From an uncultured Eubacteriales bacterium (GTDB lineage Bacteria > Bacillota > Clostridia > Christensenellales > Aristaeellaceae): a DNA stretch of 64,000 nucleotides. Positions within the stretch are counted from its first letter, which is position 1. Each line of letters starts with the position of its first letter. The stretch is from contig ONJM01000002.1 in assembly GCA_900318145.1 (NCBI GenBank), positions 62,001 through 126,000 of the forward strand. Direction: 5' to 3'. Below, in pieces: positions 38,688 through 48,312 of this stretch. A program made the position numbers and the translations under genes. The notes under the pieces are model-generated. The model did not search any database and was not told the DNA's origin. It saw nothing but the letters and a program-made list of their open reading frames with translations.

Positions 38688-39673
38688 TGTTCTTCCTCCT
38701 TCAGGAATGAAAGAACCGTGTGCCACCAAGGGAAAAACACTTCATTCGCGGAACGGAAGATTTCATGACGGGAGTCTTTGACAAAGATGTGCTTTCCTTT
38801 GGGGACGCGGTCAATAAACTGTTTCTGAGGATCCGGCATGACAGAGAAATCATGATCCGCAGTGCTCAGGAGAACTGGGCATACAATGGATTCAGGGGCA
38901 CCTTGGGCAAGGATACTTTTAGTCACACGAATGGCTTCCGCGGTCCAGCGATAGGATGGAACGGAATTCCAGAAATCCTGCCTGGAATGTTTTATGTTGT
39001 CATACCAGGCGAAACGGGCAGGGTCTGTTGCGCAGGATGTGCTGAAATCCTCCGGACCGCTGTAGTATTTCATGAAAAAGGGCTTGTGTTTTCCGCAGCC
39101 AAGGCTGCAGGCTGCCTGGCAAAGAAAGAGGGCAGCACCGGACGGGATGCCCGCCGTAGCCGGGGCGATCATGGGAGCGCAGAGGAAAGCCCGCGAAAAC
39201 GTGGACGGAAAGCGCTCCAGGTACAGGGAAGCGACGGCGCCTCCCATGGAATGCGCGAAAATGCTCCATGGTTTCGGAAAATCCGGAAGAACAGTATCAC
39301 AGACCGTCTTCAGATCGTCCACATAATCGTCAAAACGGTCGACATGCGTTAAAGATGGATGCTTCAGGCCATTCACACGTCCGGAACGCCCATGGCCGCG
39401 CTGGTCGTATGCAACGACGCTGAACCGGTTCATCAGCAGAGACCAGATGAGTTCAGCATATTTATAGGCGTTTTCCGTAAAGCCGTGCAATACCAGTACC
39501 GTTCCGCGGGAATTATCCGCGCGGTAAAGAGAACAGTGAAGCGGCAGCCGATCTTTTCCGTTCAGCGTTCTGGTTTCACAGCTTTTTTCAAGGGCAGGGA
39601 TTATTTTCTCATTCATTACAGCGGAATAATCGGGAGAAGAAACCAGAAAATCCTCATTGAACAGGTCGCTCAC
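38684..39673 (-). CDS. Alpha/beta hydrolase, monoglyceride-lipase/lysophospholipase-like
   Basis: A 329-residue protein; GTG at 39673 with AGAAGGG 8 bases upstream is preferred over TTG at 39694. The fold markers are clear: VLVLHGFTENAYKY, YDQRGHGRSG, nucleophile elbow AHSMGGAVAS (catalytic Ser), a cap region, then DHDFSVMPDPQ (Asp) and SRHEIFRSANEVF (His). Members hydrolyse monoacylglycerol or lysophospholipid. It overlaps the next gene by four bases and lies at the end of the rodA operon. Confidence 0.8.
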   Translation of the reverse strand: MSDLFNEDFLVSSPDYSAVMNEKIIPALEKSCETRTLNGKDRLPLHCSLYRADNSRGTVLVLHGFTENAYKYAELIWSLLMNRFSVVAYDQRGHGRSGRVNGLKHPSLTHVDRFDDYVDDLKTVCDTVLPDFPKPWSIFAHSMGGAVASLYLERFPSTFSRAFLCAPMIAPATAGIPSGAALFLCQAACSLGCGKHKPFFMKYYSGPEDFSTSCATDPARFAWYDNIKHSRQDFWNSVPSYRWTAEAIRVTKSILAQGAPESIVCPVLLSTADHDFSVMPDPQKQFIDRVPKGKHIFVKDSRHEIFRSANEVFFPWWHTVLSFLKEEEQ

Positions 39674-39720
39674 GGTATTTCCCTTCTTTCTCAAAATACT
39701 GAAACGATGTTATCCTGGCA

Positions 39721-40947
39721 TCAGCCGCCGCGGGTGCGGTAGTGCAGGCGCACCCGATACGGATTATGCAGGGTTTGGGGAGTATTTACGGGAATCGAAA
39801 CGGAACGGTTGCGGGTTACATTCAGAACCAGACCGACGCCGCCCATGTTCGTCATCATATTGGACCCGCCGTAGGAAAGGAACGGAAGCGGAATTCCCGT
39901 GATCGGCATCAGACCGAGCGTCATCGCGATGTTTTCCAGTACATGGAACAGGAGCATTCCCATGACGCCGCAGATGATCAGCCGGCCGAATTTATCTCTG
40001 GTATACCAGGCCAGATAAAGCATCCGCAGCAGAATCAGAATATAGACAATGAGGACGGACGTGCACCCGACAAATCCCCAGGTTTCGCCGATTGTCGCAT
40101 AAATGAAGTCTGTCCAGTCCGCGGGCACGAAATTCAGCTGTGAGATCGCTCCGTCCACAAACATACCGTTTCCGGAGAAGCCCCCGGAACCGATCGTCAT
40201 TTTGGACATGGTCTGCTGGTACGCGTCACCGGAGGCGTACATATCCGGATTCAGCCAGCCGGCGATACGAGCAAGGCGGTAATCCGTGGATCCGGTAGCT
40301 TTCATGAAGCCATAGACGGACAATATGCCGAGGATCGCTATGGCGGCCAGAATCCCGAGCGTTTTCAGCGAAACGTTGGAGAAATACATCATAACCGCAA
40401 AAAGGAAGATGATCACCAGCAGGGAACCGGTTTCACCCTGCAGCAGGATAACAAGGCCGGGGACAACAACCATGAGAAAAACCCGGATGAAGGAGCGCAT
40501 ATCAGACAGCGGACGATCCTGTCGGGACAGACTTTTGGCAAGAATCAGAATCATTGCCAGTTTCGCGAATTCCGAGGGCTGAATTGTATAGCCCCATAGA
40601 ATATCCAGCCAGGCTTTTACGCCCTGCGCGCGGTTGAAAACGGTTGTGACGGTCAGCAGAACAAAGGAAATCCAGTAGAACAGTTCAGCGCGCTGGCGCA
40701 GCATATCGTACGGAAACGCCATAATTACACCGACCACAAGGGGAGCCAGCAGCATGAAGACGCACTGGCGCGTGGCGTAGGACGATTCGAAAATATGGTT
40801 CAGGAAGGAGGTGTCAGGATCTGAACCGGGAGAGAAAGTGGCGACGCAAACGGCGACAATACCAAAAAGAGACAGCCCGAAAACAAGGGCAATCAGGATG
40901 ATATCCACATGCGCCCTGGAATGCCGGTTCTCTTCAGTGACGGTCAA
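39721..40947 (-). CDS. rodA: Rod shape-determining protein RodA (SEDS glycosyltransferase)
   Basis: A 408-residue polytopic protein of the FtsW/RodA/SpoVE family. It contains QGVKAWLDILWGYTIQPSEFAKLAMIL, GETGSLLVIIFL, and the C-terminal MPITGIPLPFLSYGGSNMMTNMGGVGLVLN, all diagnostic. RodA polymerises lipid II glycan strands with PBP2. TTG at 40947 has GGAGG 9 bases upstream and lies within the end of minD (14-base overlap), so it is translationally coupled. Confidence 0.92.
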   Translation of the reverse strand: MTVTEENRHSRAHVDIILIALVFGLSLFGIVAVCVATFSPGSDPDTSFLNHIFESSYATRQCVFMLLAPLVVGVIMAFPYDMLRQRAELFYWISFVLLTVTTVFNRAQGVKAWLDILWGYTIQPSEFAKLAMILILAKSLSRQDRPLSDMRSFIRVFLMVVVPGLVILLQGETGSLLVIIFLFAVMMYFSNVSLKTLGILAAIAILGILSVYGFMKATGSTDYRLARIAGWLNPDMYASGDAYQQTMSKMTIGSGGFSGNGMFVDGAISQLNFVPADWTDFIYATIGETWGFVGCTSVLIVYILILLRMLYLAWYTRDKFGRLIICGVMGMLLFHVLENIAMTLGLMPITGIPLPFLSYGGSNMMTNMGGVGLVLNVTRNRSVSIPVNTPQTLHNPYRVRLHYRTRGG

Positions 40948-41761
40948 GCGGCGTAACCTCCTTCAGTTTATTCGGGAAAAACCTGCGCCAGAACGGAATC
41001 TGTTCCTTTCCGATTTCCGGGAAGGAAATGGTTTCGCCGGCGATCCGGGCGGCGATCCGGAGAACAGCCCGCCGGGCAGGACAGTCGTAGTCAATGAACA
41101 ATGCGGTGCGCAGCTGTGCACGGTATACGACCGGGTCTTCCGGTATTTCTCCCAGCAGGGGAAGATCCACAACAGATGCGGCGGTTTTTGCGGACATCAT
41201 CTCGCCGCGGCGGACCAGTTCTCCGTCCAGCCGGTTCACGATCAGCCTGGGGCGCGGAAGGTGCTTGCTTTCGAAAAGCTGAGCTGCCCTTTCCACATCG
41301 CGCACACACAGATTGTCCGGGGTGGTGATCAGGACAGACTGGTCAGGAACAGCGTTCAGCAGTATCCGGAATCCTTTTTCGATACCGGCAGGCGAATCGA
41401 TCAGCACATAATCGCAGCTTTGCTTCAGTATCTTCAGCAGCTTTCGGAAACGACCGGAATCCAGGGAACTGATACGGGAAAACTGAGCCGCGGGAAGAAG
41501 CCTGAGGCCCGGAACAGCAGGAACCTCCAGCAGGGCCTGTTCCGGTACACATTCCTTATTGATCACGTCGATCAGATCATAAACCACGGAATTTTCAAGA
41601 CCGAGCAGGGCGTCCAGCGCACGAAGGCCAATATCCGCGTCGATGACAACGACGGAGAAACCGCGGCGTGCCAGTGCAACTGCGAGATTGGCGGTCAGGG
41701 TTGACTTTCCGACGCCGCCTTTGCCGGAAGTGATGAGAACAGACTGCGACAACAAAGACAC
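40934..41761 (-). CDS. minD: Septum site-determining ATPase MinD
   Basis: A 275-residue protein with deviant Walker A KGGVGKST (Lys14 and Lys19), VVVIDADIGLRALD (switch I), DYVLIDSPAGIEKG (Walker B) and a C-terminal PFWRRFFPNKLKE, which fits the amphipathic membrane-targeting helix. MinD is the membrane ATPase that places the division site. No minC or minE lies beside it here, though minC often precedes minD in this cluster in Clostridia; it may be elsewhere. Confidence 0.92.
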   Translation of the reverse strand: MSLLSQSVLITSGKGGVGKSTLTANLAVALARRGFSVVVIDADIGLRALDALLGLENSVVYDLIDVINKECVPEQALLEVPAVPGLRLLPAAQFSRISSLDSGRFRKLLKILKQSCDYVLIDSPAGIEKGFRILLNAVPDQSVLITTPDNLCVRDVERAAQLFESKHLPRPRLIVNRLDGELVRRGEMMSAKTAASVVDLPLLGEIPEDPVVYRAQLRTALFIDYDCPARRAVLRIAARIAGETISFPEIGKEQIPFWRRFFPNKLKEVTPLDRH

Positions 41762-41770
41762 CTCCTCCGG

Positions 41771-44275
41771 TCAGGGAGCAATGGAATTGCCATAGGGCAG
41801 GTCATAATTCACGCTGCGAAGTTCCTTCTGATCCAGGTACCACTGAATAAAATCGCGCGGCGCCTTGCAGGCTTCAGAACCGGAATAGCCGTTCGGAATA
41901 AAACAGACAACAGCAATTTCAGGGTTCTCGTAAGGAGCGAAACAAACGAACCAGGAATTATTTTCAAGGTCGATGGAGGTAACCTGAGCGGTTCCTGTTT
42001 TCGCGGCGATTTCATTGGTATAGGGATATTTTTTAAAATACTTCGCAGCGGTACCGGATTCGTCAACCACGCCTTTCATGCCTTCCTGGATCAGGGGAAG
42101 ATATTCATCTGCGTAATCCAGCCTGTGGATCAGCGTGGGCTCGCGCTGGGAAAGAATTTCGCCTTCGGGGGAAGTAATGGAATCAATCAGGGACACATTG
42201 TACAGATAACCGCCATTGGCGACTGTACATACGTAACGGGCGACCGCAATCGGCGTCAGAACGGTAACCGACTGGCCGATTCCGGTCAGTATCGTCTGGC
42301 CGCCGCCCCATTTGATGTCGTTCATGTAATTGTAAGTATCGCCGATCACGGACTGAAGGTAAACCATATCCTTGGTCATGTTCAGTTCTTCCATCAGGAT
42401 CGTGCGCATATTGTCAAGCCAGTCGCTTTCGTTGTAGTTTACAGCCATGTCCATCAGGCGTTTTGCGCAGATGGAAAGGCGTTCGTCATCATAATCGATA
42501 TTCCGGGAAGCACCGCAGTTGCGGAGATGCTTTTTGATGGAGTTGAAAACGATGATCGGCAGAGATGTATCCTGATTCGCTTCATTCACAGGCTTGGAGG
42601 GATCGTACAGTGTGTTCTGGGAACCTACCACAGAACGCACTTCACCGGGCAGGTCGATGCCTGTTTTGGAAGTCAGGCCGAAGAGAGAAGCGTAACGGTA
42701 CAGCCGTTCCGGCCCCAGCCTGTCTGACAGCGTATAGAAGAAATAATTGCAGGAATGGGAAAGACCGTCGATAATTGTCTGGTTCGCGTGCTTGTAAATA
42801 AGGTTTTTACTGATCCAGCACTTCGGCGCGGTCGTAAGGTCGGCGTTGTATTTTGTGAAATAACCCATATCGGAAATGCGCTCAGTAGGCTTCAGTTCGC
42901 CGGTTGAGAGCGCGCCCATGGCTGTAACCATCTTAAAGATTGAACCGGGGGTACCCCGCGCGTGGATGCCGTAATTCAGGAGAAGATTCCGGGAATCACC
43001 CAGAATGGCCATGGCATCCTTGCCGCCGGCAACAAGGGCATTCAGGTCATAGGTCGGATAGTTCGCAAAGGCCAGCACACGGCACTGCATATCCAGGACG
43101 ATCAGACAGCCGTGTTCGGCCAGAGCCAGCGGAAATTTTCCCCAGTTTCTGCTGTGAATATCTGCCTTGTTTGCTTCACGCCAGGCTTCGGACGCAAGCC
43201 TCGTTTCCTGCAGATCCCGGGTGGAATTGACGTTTTCAGCCAGGCAGCGCTCCGCCATCTGCTGATAGGAAGCGTTGAGCGTCAGTTTGACGTTGTTTCC
43301 GTCCTGGGGATCTGTGGAGGAGAGTTCCCGGACAACGCGTGACATCTGATCGCGTTCCACAACCCTGGAACCTTTGCGCAGAGAGGAATTCTGGGTGAGC
43401 CAGTCTTCCATGGAGGATTCAATGCCGTCCCGGCCGATGGTATCGTTGTAGGAATAGCCTTTCGCGTTCAGACTCAGCCACATGGACCGGGAAGGAATCG
43501 CCCCCGTGTATCCGATGATCTGGGACGCGAGCGTAGAACGGGGATAGACGCGTTTTGTGCCGACCTGAATTCCCATTCCCGGAAGCACCATGGAACGGGT
43601 TTCTATTTCAATAACGGTTTCATAACGAACGTCCTTTGCGATGACGATCGGCTGGGAATTGAAGATGTTCATTTGCATTTCCGAATAGATGGCCATGATT
43701 TTCAGCATCAGATCCTCAGGCGTATCCGGATCAATCTGGTATCTGGTCCGGAGCTGTTCTATGCAGTCCGCTGCGGTTTTGTATTTCGAACTTGTCGCAT
43801 AGTTATTCTTACGCCACATCGTTTCGCGGGTTGTAAGGACGGATTCGGAGACACCGGTGCCGAAATTGAAAACCCATTTTCCATCTTCCGGACTGCGTTC
43901 GATCACATAGCTGATTGCCATGGTTCCGCCGTTTTTCTCAATAATATCAATGGTTTCAATGATGGATTGCGTATACTGTCTGTACAGCGCTTTCGAGTTC
44001 GCGGAGGCGTCCTTCTGGAATGTGACGTTATAGATGAGTTCATCCTCCGCCATCACGACGGAGTCGGAAGTGGAAATGGAGCCGCGTTTTCCGCGCAGAG
44101 CAATCGTATATGTACGTGTTGATTCAGCTTTTTCTTTAAACATATCGGATTGGCGGAGCTGGAGATTGATCAGTCCGGAAACAAGCCAGATAAAGATGAT
44201 GAACAATACAATCAGAAACGCCGCGTAACGCCAGAATTCAGCACTTTTTTTTGCTTTCTTTTCACCTGTCTCCAT
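41771..44275 (-). CDS. mrdA: Penicillin-binding protein 2 (elongasome transpeptidase)
   Basis: An 834-residue class B PBP. N-terminal cytoplasmic tail, one membrane helix (YAAFLIVLFIIFIWLVSGLI), PBP dimerisation domain (IALRGKRGSISTSDSVV; VYPRSTLASQIIGYTG), then the transpeptidase: SIFK (Ser445), SCN in SHSCNYFFYTL, and KTGTAQV (Lys759). Longer than usual (about 600-700) owing to inserts such as KKHLRNCGASRNIDYDDERL. It crosslinks peptidoglycan along the cylinder with RodA. Same operon as mreBCD and minD. Confidence 0.92.
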   Translation of the reverse strand: METGEKKAKKSAEFWRYAAFLIVLFIIFIWLVSGLINLQLRQSDMFKEKAESTRTYTIALRGKRGSISTSDSVVMAEDELIYNVTFQKDASANSKALYRQYTQSIIETIDIIEKNGGTMAISYVIERSPEDGKWVFNFGTGVSESVLTTRETMWRKNNYATSSKYKTAADCIEQLRTRYQIDPDTPEDLMLKIMAIYSEMQMNIFNSQPIVIAKDVRYETVIEIETRSMVLPGMGIQVGTKRVYPRSTLASQIIGYTGAIPSRSMWLSLNAKGYSYNDTIGRDGIESSMEDWLTQNSSLRKGSRVVERDQMSRVVRELSSTDPQDGNNVKLTLNASYQQMAERCLAENVNSTRDLQETRLASEAWREANKADIHSRNWGKFPLALAEHGCLIVLDMQCRVLAFANYPTYDLNALVAGGKDAMAILGDSRNLLLNYGIHARGTPGSIFKMVTAMGALSTGELKPTERISDMGYFTKYNADLTTAPKCWISKNLIYKHANQTIIDGLSHSCNYFFYTLSDRLGPERLYRYASLFGLTSKTGIDLPGEVRSVVGSQNTLYDPSKPVNEANQDTSLPIIVFNSIKKHLRNCGASRNIDYDDERLSICAKRLMDMAVNYNESDWLDNMRTILMEELNMTKDMVYLQSVIGDTYNYMNDIKWGGGQTILTGIGQSVTVLTPIAVARYVCTVANGGYLYNVSLIDSITSPEGEILSQREPTLIHRLDYADEYLPLIQEGMKGVVDESGTAAKYFKKYPYTNEIAAKTGTAQVTSIDLENNSWFVCFAPYENPEIAVVCFIPNGYSGSEACKAPRDFIQWYLDQKELRSVNYDLPYGNSIAP

Positions 44276-44311
44276 ATCTTTTCACTCCTTTCACAGGCTT
44301 TTTTCCGTTTT

Positions 44312-44911
44312 TCAGTTCTTGCTGAAAACAACAGGCGCCGGGCGGAGAACCGGGCGGTTCCGGTGACGTCCGAAAATGGCCAGACGGATTGGGAACTGAA
44401 GAATCAGGCATAGAATGGATGTGAGAATTACATCCGTTATGCCGCGGAGAAAATGGGAAACCGTCAGCACTGAGCCGCCGAGATAAATATAGGTAATCTG
44501 GACGGTTTCATAAATCAGTGTGTTCAGCATCGTGCAAAGCACAGTGCGCAGCCATGGAGGCATTTCCCTGCGCTGGCGGTTCACCACCCGCTCGTATTCC
44601 AGGGTTTTGAGTGGTTTATCCGCAAAGGCGAAGGAACAGAACAGGGAGGAAAGGGAATACAGGGCCAGATTCAGAAACGTGACGGAAGGAAGCATGGTCT
44701 GCATCAGGATGCCGTAAATCAGGCCGACCCAGAAAGCGCGCAGCTTTCCGTACGCTACCGTCACAATTCCGATGACAACGTACAGAAGATTCGGTGTAAC
44801 GCCGAAAATCTTTATATACGGCATTACACAGACCTCCAGAAAATAACCCGAGAACACGAGGAACAGGAAGACGACGTACTTTCTTACAAATCCGGTCTGC
44901 ACATCAATCAT
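44312..44911 (-). CDS. mreD: Rod shape-determining protein MreD
   Basis: A 199-residue protein with five to six membrane segments (YVVFLFLVFSGYFLEVCVM, PNLLYVVIGIVTVAYG, LRGITDVILTSILCLILQF). It lies between mreC and mrdA, overlaps mreC by 8 bases, and has the family's G-V-T-P-N-L-L near the second helix. MreD is the integral-membrane subunit of the elongasome. Confidence 0.88.
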   Translation of the reverse strand: MIDVQTGFVRKYVVFLFLVFSGYFLEVCVMPYIKIFGVTPNLLYVVIGIVTVAYGKLRAFWVGLIYGILMQTMLPSVTFLNLALYSLSSLFCSFAFADKPLKTLEYERVVNRQRREMPPWLRTVLCTMLNTLIYETVQITYIYLGGSVLTVSHFLRGITDVILTSILCLILQFPIRLAIFGRHRNRPVLRPAPVVFSKN

Positions 44912-46463
44912 CCTCCTCGAAAGTCATCCCGCCGGGATCCGGAGTGAAATACGGCGTGGCTGTCGGAGCGGGAGTGGGCGATGGTGTGGGCGTCGGATCT
45001 CCTCCGAAGTTTACAACTGTATATTCATAGACGGTTTCGGTGGAGGAGGGTTCAGCAGTTACGCTGCTGTCCGGTGTCATCAATGGCGTTTCAGAGGGTT
45101 CTGATGAAGCAGACGGGGTTTCTTCGGCGCCGGGTCCGGATGTACCGTCAGGCGATACAGAAGGACTTGCAGAGGGCAATGCGGAGGGGCTTGCGGTCGG
45201 TTCATCGAAAAGCGAAGCGGCGATCTGTGGCACCTCCGGCGACGGCCTGGCGCTTTCAAGGGGAACGAGGTCAATAACGGTCCTTCCGTTTTCGCGGCCT
45301 TCGACAGCTTCGGCCTTTGGCTTGTAGCACAGTACAATCACGTATTCAAGATGCTGAAAGTCTACTTTCGGCTCCACAACGATATACTGCTTGTTGGCGT
45401 CCATGCCGCGGGTGCTTTCCCGGACGACACCGATCGGAATCCCTTTGGGAAAGGAAAGACCGACGCCGGAAGTGACGACGAGGTCTCCGGGCCGCGGCAG
45501 ATTGTCATCCGGAAGGTAGTACATCCGGCACATCGGAGTTCCGTTGATACCCAGCGTGCCCCGGATCGTACCCTGGTCCCTGGAAGACTGGATCAGCGCG
45601 GCAATGGAAGCATCGGAATCAATGACCGTACGAACGGTGGATTTGTTGGCCTGCGTGTTTTCCGTATACCCGACAAGCGCACCAGAAATAGTAACTGCCA
45701 TATAATCCTCCACGCCGTCCGCTGTGCCTTTGTTGATGGTCATCGTGGAGAAATAATTCGCGTCCGACCGGCCGATAACGGTGGCGACAATGGGACGCAT
45801 GTTCCTGTTTGCGGTGATTTCATCGGACAGATCCTCGTACTGGGAAAGCGTCTGCTGCAGTTCGTCAGCAAGCATCGCTTTATAGACGAGCTGTTCGTTT
45901 TCTGCCCGCAGGGCATTGTATTCAGTCTCTATATTGTTCCGCAGCTTCATGGAACGGAAATAATCCGCGACCGATTCGGAAATGCCTGAGAAGAAAGACT
46001 GGATCGGGGTGAAAAAGGTGCTGATAGCACTTTCAGGCGCGCCGAGAATTGAATACTCCGGAACGATGCTGTGAAGAACATATGAAAATGCCGTCAGGAG
46101 AAGCGCCAGCGTGATAAGCGTAAGAATCAGCCCGCGGAGGAAAGGATGCGGACGGCGCTGCTTCCGGACAGGCTGCAGGTTATCGTCCAGCATGATTCCG
46201 GAGGAGTAGACTTTACGCTTATTCTGTTTCTGCGGATTATCCTGAACGTCGTCCGGGTTTTCAGTTGTACCGGTATCGGACACAGCGGAATCAGCGTCTT
46301 TGGTTTCAGGAACGGTCCGCCTGCGCAGCTTCCGGACCGCTTCGTCCGGCGTATCTGAAACAGGTGCGGACGACGAATCATCCGTATCCTCATAAATAAA
46401 ATCGTTCAGAGCGACAGGACGGGGATCCTTCTCCTGTTTCTGCTCACGATGAAATCTGGCCAT
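44904..46463 (-). CDS. mreC: Rod shape-determining protein MreC with long low-complexity ends
   Basis: A 519-residue protein; ATG at 46463 with GGGGAGGTG upstream is used. A cytoplasmic N-terminus of about 115 charged residues is followed by one membrane helix (ILTLITLALLLTAFSYVLHS), a coiled coil (NIETEYNALRAENEQLVYKA) and the MreC beta domain (ANYFSTMTINKGTADGVE, GDLVVTSGVGLSFPKGIPIG). The last ~130 residues are Ser/Pro/Thr/Glu-rich (PSALPSASPSVSPDG). Typical MreC is 280-370, so both extensions are unusual. It links cytoplasmic MreB to the periplasmic-side machinery. Confidence 0.9.
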   Translation of the reverse strand: MARFHREQKQEKDPRPVALNDFIYEDTDDSSSAPVSDTPDEAVRKLRRRTVPETKDADSAVSDTGTTENPDDVQDNPQKQNKRKVYSSGIMLDDNLQPVRKQRRPHPFLRGLILTLITLALLLTAFSYVLHSIVPEYSILGAPESAISTFFTPIQSFFSGISESVADYFRSMKLRNNIETEYNALRAENEQLVYKAMLADELQQTLSQYEDLSDEITANRNMRPIVATVIGRSDANYFSTMTINKGTADGVEDYMAVTISGALVGYTENTQANKSTVRTVIDSDASIAALIQSSRDQGTIRGTLGINGTPMCRMYYLPDDNLPRPGDLVVTSGVGLSFPKGIPIGVVRESTRGMDANKQYIVVEPKVDFQHLEYVIVLCYKPKAEAVEGRENGRTVIDLVPLESARPSPEVPQIAASLFDEPTASPSALPSASPSVSPDGTSGPGAEETPSASSEPSETPLMTPDSSVTAEPSSTETVYEYTVVNFGGDPTPTPSPTPAPTATPYFTPDPGGMTFEEDD

Positions 46464-46496
46464 TCTTTCACCTCCCCGCACCGGGAATCAGAAGCA

Positions 46497-47528
46497 TTAC
46501 TTGTAGGACGGTTTTTCGGCACGCTTGTTCTGCGGAGAAACAAGCTGTATGTTTTCTGTAAGGTATCCGATCCCGAGAATACAGCAGTCGCCGGGATCAC
46601 GGGCAAGCAGAACGGGAATACCAACATTCTCGGAAATGTAGCGGTCCAGCGCAAAGAGCCGCGCGGAATCGCCCGTCAGATGGATTCCGCCCCGCATGAT
46701 ATCCGCAGCGAGCTCGGGTGGCGTTCGCTCAAGAACCCAGCGAATTGCTTTGACAATGGCACTGCAGGGGCCTTTCAGAGCCTCATAGGCCTGCGCGGAT
46801 GTAAAGGATACAGTGCCTGCGGATGTGTTCAGCTGACTGATGCCGCGCACCAGAATCGAGCGGTTTTCCTCCACCGGCAGAGCGGACGCAAGATCCTTTT
46901 TAATATTTTCCGCGGTCTGGCTGCCGACAAGAATGCTGCATTCTTTCCGCAGATAATCCATGAGTGCCTCATCAAACTTATTGCCGCCGACCTGCACGCT
47001 CTGGGAAACCACAAGACCGCCCAGCGAGATGACGGCAACATCCGTTGTACCCGCGCCGATATCCACAACAAGGTTCCCGACAGGATCGTAAACGGGCAGA
47101 CCTGTGCCGATAGCGGAAGCGAAAGGCTTTTCAATGAGAAATACGTGCTTTGCTCCCGCGTAGCGGATCGCTTCAGTCAGCGCTTTCCGGTTTACATCGT
47201 CCAGATTGCACGGAACGGAAACGATGACACGGGGTTTGCCGAGGTAGGAAACGCCAATCGCTTTGCGGAAAAAGTATTTCAGCATCAGTTCCGCAATATC
47301 GAAATCGGCTACCAGGCCATTGCGGATCGGATACACCGGAGTCAGACGATCCGGAGAACGGCCCAGAAGGAAACCGGCTTCGTCTCCTACAGCCTGTACC
47401 GTATGGCGGTCCTCCCGGTCCAGAACTACAAGTGCCGGCTCGGAAATTACAACGCCCCGGCCGCGGACATAAAGGCTGACGTTTTCCGTGCCGAGATCAA
47501 TTCCAATATCAGGAGCCCAAAAAGGCAT
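46497..47528 (-). CDS. mreB: Rod shape-determining actin-like protein MreB
   Basis: A 343-residue protein with all family markers: DIGIDLGTENVSLYVRG (phosphate 1), GVVISEPALVVLD, PVYPIRNGLVADFD, VIVSVPCNLDDV, FLIEKPFASAIG and VVDIGAGTTDVAVISLGG (phosphate 2), MRGGIHLTGDSARL (adenosine). It forms the membrane-bound filaments that guide wall synthesis. Second gene of the maf-mre-mrd-min-rod run. Confidence 0.92.
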   Translation of the reverse strand: MPFWAPDIGIDLGTENVSLYVRGRGVVISEPALVVLDREDRHTVQAVGDEAGFLLGRSPDRLTPVYPIRNGLVADFDIAELMLKYFFRKAIGVSYLGKPRVIVSVPCNLDDVNRKALTEAIRYAGAKHVFLIEKPFASAIGTGLPVYDPVGNLVVDIGAGTTDVAVISLGGLVVSQSVQVGGNKFDEALMDYLRKECSILVGSQTAENIKKDLASALPVEENRSILVRGISQLNTSAGTVSFTSAQAYEALKGPCSAIVKAIRWVLERTPPELAADIMRGGIHLTGDSARLFALDRYISENVGIPVLLARDPGDCCILGIGYLTENIQLVSPQNKRAEKPSYK

Positions 47529-47561
47529 ATCAATACCATCCTTTTCCAGTTCATTCAGGGA

Positions 47562-48140
47562 TCATACGGAAGGCAGAAAACGGTACCCGCTGCGAAGAAG
47601 CATTGTTCTGACAAGATAAAGCGGCAGTCCGATCACGGAGGAATAACTGCCTTCCAGGCGGGTAATCCAAAGAGAAGCGCGCCCCTGCAGCGCATAGGCG
47701 CCGGCTTTATCCATAGGCTCCCCGGAATCCACATACATGCGGATTTCCTCTTCTGTGAGGGTACAGAACGTGACGTCAGACTGATCAGCTTCTGTCAGGA
47801 GCGAGCCGGAAGGGGAAAGCACGCTTACGCCGGTGTATACTTGATGCGTCCGGCCGGAAAGCAGATGAAGCATACGGGCGGCGTCCTCCCGGCTGCGGGG
47901 TTTGCCAAGCGATTCACCGTCCGCTGCGACAAGCGTATCAGCAGCGAGAATAAAGCGGCCAGGGAAATGTGAGCTCACCGCTTTTGCTTTGCGGGCTGAC
48001 AGTTCAGCCACCGCTTCCCCGACAGGCAGGGAACAGGATTCATCCACATCCGGGGCGAAAGTTTCAAAAGGAATACCCGCCAGAGTGAGCAATTCGCTTC
48101 TGCGGGGAGAACAGGAAGCAAGTACCAGTTTTTCCACCAA
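47562..48140 (-). CDS. maf: Maf nucleotide pyrophosphatase
   Basis: A 192-residue protein with LVLASCSPRRSELL (motif 1), FAPDVDES, ARKAKAVSSHFP, LAADTLVA (catalytic Asp), GKPRSREDAARMLHLLSGRTHQVYTG, and AGAYALQGRASLWI. Maf hydrolyses dTTP/UTP or modified nucleotides and is associated with septum arrest. GTG at 48140 with GGAGGGATGG upstream. First gene of the minus-strand shape cluster, divergent from the ACT gene. Confidence 0.9.
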   Translation of the reverse strand: MVEKLVLASCSPRRSELLTLAGIPFETFAPDVDESCSLPVGEAVAELSARKAKAVSSHFPGRFILAADTLVAADGESLGKPRSREDAARMLHLLSGRTHQVYTGVSVLSPSGSLLTEADQSDVTFCTLTEEEIRMYVDSGEPMDKAGAYALQGRASLWITRLEGSYSSVIGLPLYLVRTMLLRSGYRFLPSV

Positions 48141-48250
48141 AGTCCATCCCTCCGAAAAACGAATTAACCATAATATTATACCATAATGTCAATTCGATGG
48201 AAAGCCGTAACTTGTCAAACTGTTAAAGCAACTCAACTGTCAAAGCAAAA

Positions 48251-48280
48251 TTGACAAACAAAGGCACGGGGAAATATAAT
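48251..48280 (+). promoter_or_regulatory. Promoter of the ACT-PFL-obgE run
   Basis: TTGACA (48251-48256), 18 bases, TATAAT (48275-48280), 33 bases before the ACT gene, whose ribosome site is GGAGGAAATGAG. The divergent gap 48141-48312 also holds a likely minus-strand promoter for maf, whose -10 reads TATAAT on that strand near 48176-48181 with a weak -35. Confidence 0.8.
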
Positions 48281-48312
48281 AATATGAATAAATATGTATC
48301 GGAGGAAATGAG

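Noticed and set aside
48176..48256. A TTGACA on the minus strand near 48186 as the maf promoter -35
   Set aside because: Its distance to the TATAAT beside it is just six bases; the usable -35 would be a weaker site farther upstream, so no separate feature was listed.
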